From assembly GCA_944474755.1 (NCBI GenBank), contig OX104115.1, positions 65,268,605 through 65,332,604 of the forward strand: 64,000 nucleotides of DNA, read 5' to 3'. The notes below the pieces were generated by a model, which saw only the letters and a list, made by a program, of their open reading frames with translations, made no database searches and was not told where the DNA came from. Source of the stretch: Limnoperna fortunei. Taxonomy: Eukaryota; Mollusca; Bivalvia; Mytilida; Modiolidae. The translations under genes were made by a program, and so were the position numbers. Below, piece after piece: positions 58,898 to 64,000 of the stretch (position 1 is its first letter; each line of letters begins with the position of its first letter).

Positions 58898-60119
58898 AAG
58901 TTGGCAATAATTTATATTTTTTAGTTTCAATCATTGTTTCCTTTGGATGTCAAATATTTTTAATTAGACTTCCATGATCACTTAATCCACATAGTGCAGA
59001 TAAGAGCCATAGCACACTTTTAAGGTATGCTTTCTGACTTGATGCTACTTAAAATTAATTGCATTTTGTTTAGTAGACATAGTTTTAATTGGTTAGAAAT
59101 ACTTTTGCTAAATGACAATTTATTTTCTCAGTCGATAAAAGTCATGTAAACGCGCTTTCTTGACGAAGGTACATGTAAAGGTCAAACAATAAGACTGATT
59201 AATTTAATTAAAAAATGTACTGTGCACGATTTTTATGAATTATCGTTAATTAATACATGTGTATTTTTTTCTTCTTGCAAGATTATGTAATTATTAGTGC
59301 ATATGGCACCTCATACAATCGTGAATCGTCCAACGCTTTTCTATATCGACGAAATTGCATCTAACGGAAGAATTTTGCGTACAGTATGTGCAGGACTCAA
59401 CAAATTTACAATTCATAACTTTGTTTGGTTATGAATACTTTTGATAAATGACATTTTCTTTTTTTTCAGTCGATAAAAAAGGTTAACGCTCTTCTTGACG
59501 AAGGTAAAAGAACAAAATCAAGGCAAAATAATGTTTAACACATGCATTGTACACGATGTTCATGAAATACTTAAATTAAAATATTTTTTTTCTTATGGAA
59601 TCAGATTTAATGCAAGATTGTGTAGTTGAATTGTTGTATAAGGCGTTTTATACAAATAGTGATTTGAACTACGCTTTTCTATACCAAAAAACTGTATCTG
59701 ACGACGTAGTTTGCTTTAAACATGTCGAAGACTAAATGTACATTTTTAAGATAATTGCTTTGGTTTTGTTTCCATAATGTTTGTCTCTGTTCAAATAGAG
59801 TAGCAGAAAAGCCGCTATAAAACGCACAGCATCAATACTTGTAGTAAAGAAAATCGTGGAAAAAGTTCAAAAAAAGTTTCCATCATCAACCAATCAGCAG
59901 TCACTATTCAGTTGGGATTTTTTAATTTGGGATTTCAATTTTTATTTTCCTATTTAAAGAAATAAAAGCGATAGCACGGATACTGAAGAAGTATTATTCC
60001 TGAACAAAGAAATGCACCGGACATTAAGTCCAACTTTGAGAAAACTTCCGCACTGCTGGCATATATATATCAGACGAAGCCTGTCTGCACGTTCACCAAT
60101 TTTTATCAGTTTAGACATA
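58898..60119. other. Gene-free stretch with a duplicated exon-like cassette
   Basis: A diverged ~340-bp duplication (about 59085-59390 and 59425-59710) contains similar exon-like pieces at 59132-59168 and 59470-59503. Each is bounded by a TTCAG or CTCAG acceptor and GAAG|GTA donor. See findings. Confidence 0.45.
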
Positions 60120-61217
60120 CAGTACTTTAGATTGAAACTCAACACTTTTAGCAATCCGTCACCTTTCCAAAATCCGTCAGCAATCAGTTATCAATCAGTC
60201 AAATCGTTCCCAATCCGTCATATCATTCTCAATCAGTCCATCCGTAAATTGACGGATTTGGAACGATTTGACTAATCTGACGGATTGATTTGGACATATC
60301 GCTCCAATCCGTCCATTTAACCTCCGATCAGTGAAATTAATATTTCGAAATTCGTTTCACTCGCAGGTATTAGAAGTATAAAAATGTAAACTGTTATTTC
60401 TTCATTTCTGGCTCGTTTTACCTAGACATAGTCTATAATTAATATGGAGAAGGCATTGCCACAATGCGAGCACACACAATATAGTCCTTTATTATTTATA
60501 TATAAGGTGCATTTCATAATTCACGTTTCTTCCGAACACCCTAAAAGTGCTTTACATTCCAGTGGTCACGTGACGTTTTTCTTTGTAATGGTGACGTCAC
60601 ATGAAATGTCTTATGATTGTCAGTTTTTAAAGATCGATTTAGAGAGGTTGCAAAAAATGGTATGGAATTTTTGTTGTTAGTTTTAAATATAACATTTTTT
60701 TATCGATCTCAACTTTATTTTAAGTCATTCTTTAAAATTTGTTTAGTGCACTTATTCATTCACTTTGTTACTTTTTAGACGATATCAACTTCCGGACGAA
60801 AAAAAACAATATCTGCATTAAGCAGATTTTGATCACGTGACACGTAATTGCCTGAGAGATTCACGGCCCGCTGCGAGCTGTGCTCGCTATAATTGATATA
60901 AATGGAAATTCACCCAATCTATAACTAATGCATCTGTGACGGAATATAAAAATTGCATAGTGTCATGTTACTAAAAAATAATTAAAAAAAAATTATTAAA
61001 AACACACAAACAGTGATTAAAAACAATACTTAACCTAGCGGGACAAGGCATACCTTCTAAATTTTATAAAACAGAAAAAGCGCGAAAGACGAAAAACGCG
61101 AAGGTGGAATCATAAAATTTTTTTTTACTTCGCGATTTTACGTTAGTATTACCTGGATGTATGTTTATTTGAAGTCTGTTTAACACCATTTGCAAACATA
61201 ATACTACGCTTTATAAT

Positions 61218-61376
61218 ATGGCGACAAGGGTTTATAGGGAAGACCTGGAGTACCCAGCGAAACCGTCGACTTTTGACACGAAACTTTGCAAATTTATGGA
61301 TGAGTCGAGCACACCCTCTAGCTGTAAGGATCAAACAAAAAATTCTGTGATCAATAGTAGATTACTGCTACTTTAA
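61218..61376 (+). CDS. Conserved 52-aa small ORF in transposon copy 2
   Basis: It begins MATRVYREDLEYPAKPSTF, continues SSTPSSCKDQT and ends in a Leu run. It aligns with 29131-29300 in copy 1 despite overall divergence of the two elements, where it is frameshifted. A GTAAGG donor-like site (GT at 61324-61325) falls inside the frame in both copies. The real exon may end there, with the last ~17 codons being intron. No family recognised. Confidence 0.35.
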   Translation: MATRVYREDLEYPAKPSTFDTKLCKFMDESSTPSSCKDQTKNSVINSRLLLL

Positions 61377-62432
61377 CCGTCGAGGTCGAGTTTTTTTAGT
61401 ATAAACGATTGAAAAGATCATTTGCCGCGGTTTTATCAAAGTTTTCTTTCTGTGTTACAATGCCAAAGAATTCCGGGGTATAATACTTAATAAGATTGTG
61501 TAAGATTTTCGCATGTTTGACTTCACAGTTTCAAATTTTCGTTTTGCAAAATATCAAAGGCGAATTACTTTTAATATTGTAAACGCTTCTTTGATATCCA
61601 TTCAGGAATACTTAAATAAGATTGGTAAATATTCCAAACACTAATCCGTCAATGTTTTGAAAACATCGACGGATTAGTTTTGCACCTTTCTCTTTCGTTT
61701 ACTCAAAACGAAATAAATAGTTGACGTAGCACAGCACGTCCTCAGGGGGCTGTGCATGGGATGCCCTGTTGTTGTTGGTTTTCAGGTCATAATGCGAAAA
61801 TGCCTGCCCGCGGACCATAGTGAGTGACCTGTTTAGAGAGTGCCACGCTTCTTGCACGATAATTATTCCTTTTGTACATTTCGGAGAAAAGAGGCTCAAA
61901 ACAGAAAATTATCCGCCCTACATATACCCCTTATTTTGCAAGTGGAATTCAAAAAATTTGCCGTTTGATCAATCTTTCCTTAATTGATTGTTTTTAAACT
62001 TGCTCTCCCCGTGAATAAAGCTGAAATACTGCTCGCTGGAAGTAAAGCAAACATCCAATCAAATTATCGCATTGAAGGAGTCTCTTTAAAAGGGCAAGTT
62101 TTGAAACGGTTCTGTTTTATCGATGTGACGGAAAGACAATACCGTATAAGTGGTTTTTTCGCGGTGATTTAATTTTCGCTATATTCGCGGTAAAAGTTGG
62201 AACGCGAAAATAAAAACGCGCGAAATAATAAGGCAAATGATAGAGTTATTCATTATGATTACGGATCGCGAAAATGACATTACGCCAAACTAAACTCACA
62301 CAGTTTTTCAACAAAAACGCTAAATTTTCACCACGCGAAAAAAACCAGTTATATGGTATACCGATCTTTACAGACCACAAGAATTTTTACGCTAAACTGC
62401 AGTATTCGCAGACTTTTATCCCCATCGTAATT

Positions 62433-62665
62433 GTGGCCTCAGTGGCTGATTAGTTAGCCACCTTAACTATTGATCACATAACTGTCAACAGATTGTAGAT
62501 TTTCGAATTACTGGAGGAAGGGTGTGCCCGACTCCAACTTAATTCAGAAGGATTGTCTTTTCGAACATGTACCTGGCTTCCTCTCATCCCAGTCCCCAAT
62601 AAAACTGGACGCTATTGAATAACTGAAATGTTGCTGAAAACCCTAAACAATCAAACACTCCAGAG
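62433..62665 (+). mobile_element. Diverged SINE in transposon copy 2
   Basis: GTGGCCTCAGTGGCTGATTAG, a degenerate B-box region, CCCAATAAAACTGGACGC and a GAAATGTTGCTGAAAACCC tail. It has the same insertion point as the SINE at 31017 in copy 1. Confidence 0.75.
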
Positions 62666-63533
62666 TAATTCTAATAAATACTGTTATTGCACGTCAAATA
62701 AAACTTGCCACAAGTATCGCTGTATATTTTACAATTTTGATTGACAATTAAATGAAGAGTTTCACAATTGTTTATATATAACAGTTTTATAATTGAATTT
62801 AAAAATGTTGTAAAATGAATTTAAACATGCAGGCATACATTTAAGTAACTTGAAAGAGGTCATGTCCTTTGCTAACTGTGAAATAATTCCGTTCCTGAGT
62901 GGGTGGACGGGTCGGCTTAAAATTTACGACAAAAAATATACATGTAGCATGTCACACAAAATAGAATAAGCCGAACTCGCGAGTGGCGGAAATAAAAAAG
63001 ATCAATAATGAATTACGAAAACAAAACATTTACCTCGTCGCTACTGATGTCTTAAATTGAAAAGACTTTTTTCGAAGGTTAACAGGACTCTATCGGCAGA
63101 GATTAAAAAATTTGCTGAATGTTATGATATCAAGAAAAGAGTTTTTTGTTTTTGTTTTATATTTTCATTTATTTTATTCAGTTTTCAAGACATTTCTATT
63201 TACTAATCCTTTTAATACTTGCGTTTATTTCATTATAAATGTATATTTAAATTACAAATGACGCAGAATTCGTTTCATCTTCAAATTATTAAGTTACAAC
63301 TGTATACGTGTCGTCAATAAACTTACCGATTGCATATAATTACACGAAGGATTCAGCATCGCACTTATTGGACTGATCGGACTGATCGCTGACGGTTACC
63401 AGGGTAATGAAGGATTCATAATTTTGGACAGATGTATTCGTCATCAATCAGTCAGCGATCCGTCAGCGTTCCAAAATCGTCAGCAATCAGTTATCAATCA
63501 GTCAAAGTGTTGCGTTTACGGATGTAAGGATTA

Positions 63534-64000
63534 ACAAAATGAATTCAGTTATTTATACAACAAATGATAGAAAGGAAAAGAGACAACATACATGGGCTAT
63601 TGAAACTTAATGTAGCACCTTAAATCATTCAACTGTATGTATATCCAAATATAACTAGTTCCTGTTAACAGGACAACTTAGCACTAATACTTTCACTGTC
63701 ACATATGGAAAAGGTAATGTTACCTTACAACAAACCGAAGAAAAAAACACCACGTGATATCAATAAAAAATGATAGAGGGACAATTAACAAAATTAGAGT
63801 CAGATAGTGAATTCTTTATTTAAAAAAACTAAAAACGACATGACACTAGTGATAGACAAAAATGTAATTAATTAAATGAAAAACAGGTTATAAAATAGTT
63901 GAATTGAATTCTGTATTATTTTTTAGTTGTATATATCTCTATATTGCACAAAACGTCTTGTTGTGATATGATATAAGCAGTTATATCAACCATTATGAAA
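63534..64000. other. Gene-free stretch to the window end
   Basis: AT-rich; nothing recognised. Confidence 0.45.

Larger units (their letters stand above)
60120..63533. mobile_element. Non-autonomous Tc1/mariner-type DNA transposon, copy 2 (~3.4 kb)
   Basis: The left end CAGTACTTTAGATTG follows TA at 60118-60119. The right end keeps AAGTGTTGCGTTTACGG, but the last ~9 bases are mutated and no clean TA follows. It is collinear with copy 1: subterminal AATCCGTC palindromes, the AAATTAATATTTCGAAAT block, the small ORF, the GAGAGTGYCACGCT motif, one SINE and the right-end block. It lacks the ~205-bp and ~130-bp duplications and two SINEs. No transposase frame. Confidence 0.8.

Overview
The window looks like nuclear DNA of a lophotrochozoan animal, most likely a mytilid-type bivalve. 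It is AT-rich, gene-poor and intron-containing. It is full of tRNA-derived SINEs with the tail pattern common in bivalves, decayed LINE and Penelope-type reverse transcriptases, a Ngaro-type tyrosine-recombinase retroelement, and very large tandem arrays. The species is inferred; nothing in the sequence fixes it. Host coding sequence is scarce: a two-exon THAP zinc-finger gene cut by the left edge (minus strand, 1-778) and a double B-box/coiled-coil (TRIM-like) exon (plus, 43180-43976). A few exon-like ORFs are of doubtful status.

Layout. 1-778 THAP gene. 1661-2384 two long near-perfect hairpins. 3420-4290 dead LINE, followed by a SINE. 5782-7332 a ~178-bp tandem repeat built of three ~59-bp subunits. 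9571-10165 a dispersed repeat. 10881-18085 a 30-bp minisatellite with a recent 1730-bp internal duplication and, at its right end, three composite blocks. 18100-18600 a dispersed repeat whose inverted relative lies at 50560-51010. 21519-22121 a lone inverted satellite copy. 23437-37213 a ~510-bp satellite array split by one 3885-bp DNA transposon (28227-32111). 40727-41608 a pogo-like non-autonomous element. 43180-43976 the B-box exon. 44389-48978 the Ngaro-type element (Gag, RT-RNase H, tyrosine recombinase, SGNH hydrolase, then six covarying hairpins). 58260-58790 a dead Penelope-type RT. 60120-63533 a second copy of the transposon that splits the satellite.

The main discovery is that every 510-bp satellite unit carries a complete type I hammerhead self-cleaving ribozyme: 19 forward copies plus one diverged copy on the opposite strand. 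The 44-nt ribozyme is nearly invariant. Its only forward-strand change is a stem II A-U to G-U wobble. Read-through RNA from this array would be predicted to cut itself into ~510-nt units, as in the known metazoan hammerhead satellites and retrozymes. The transposon inside the array sits on a TA target that other satellite units show empty, so its ends can be placed to the base. The retroelement has a second RNA-structure signal: six short hairpins at ~35-bp spacing whose arms differ but keep complementarity.
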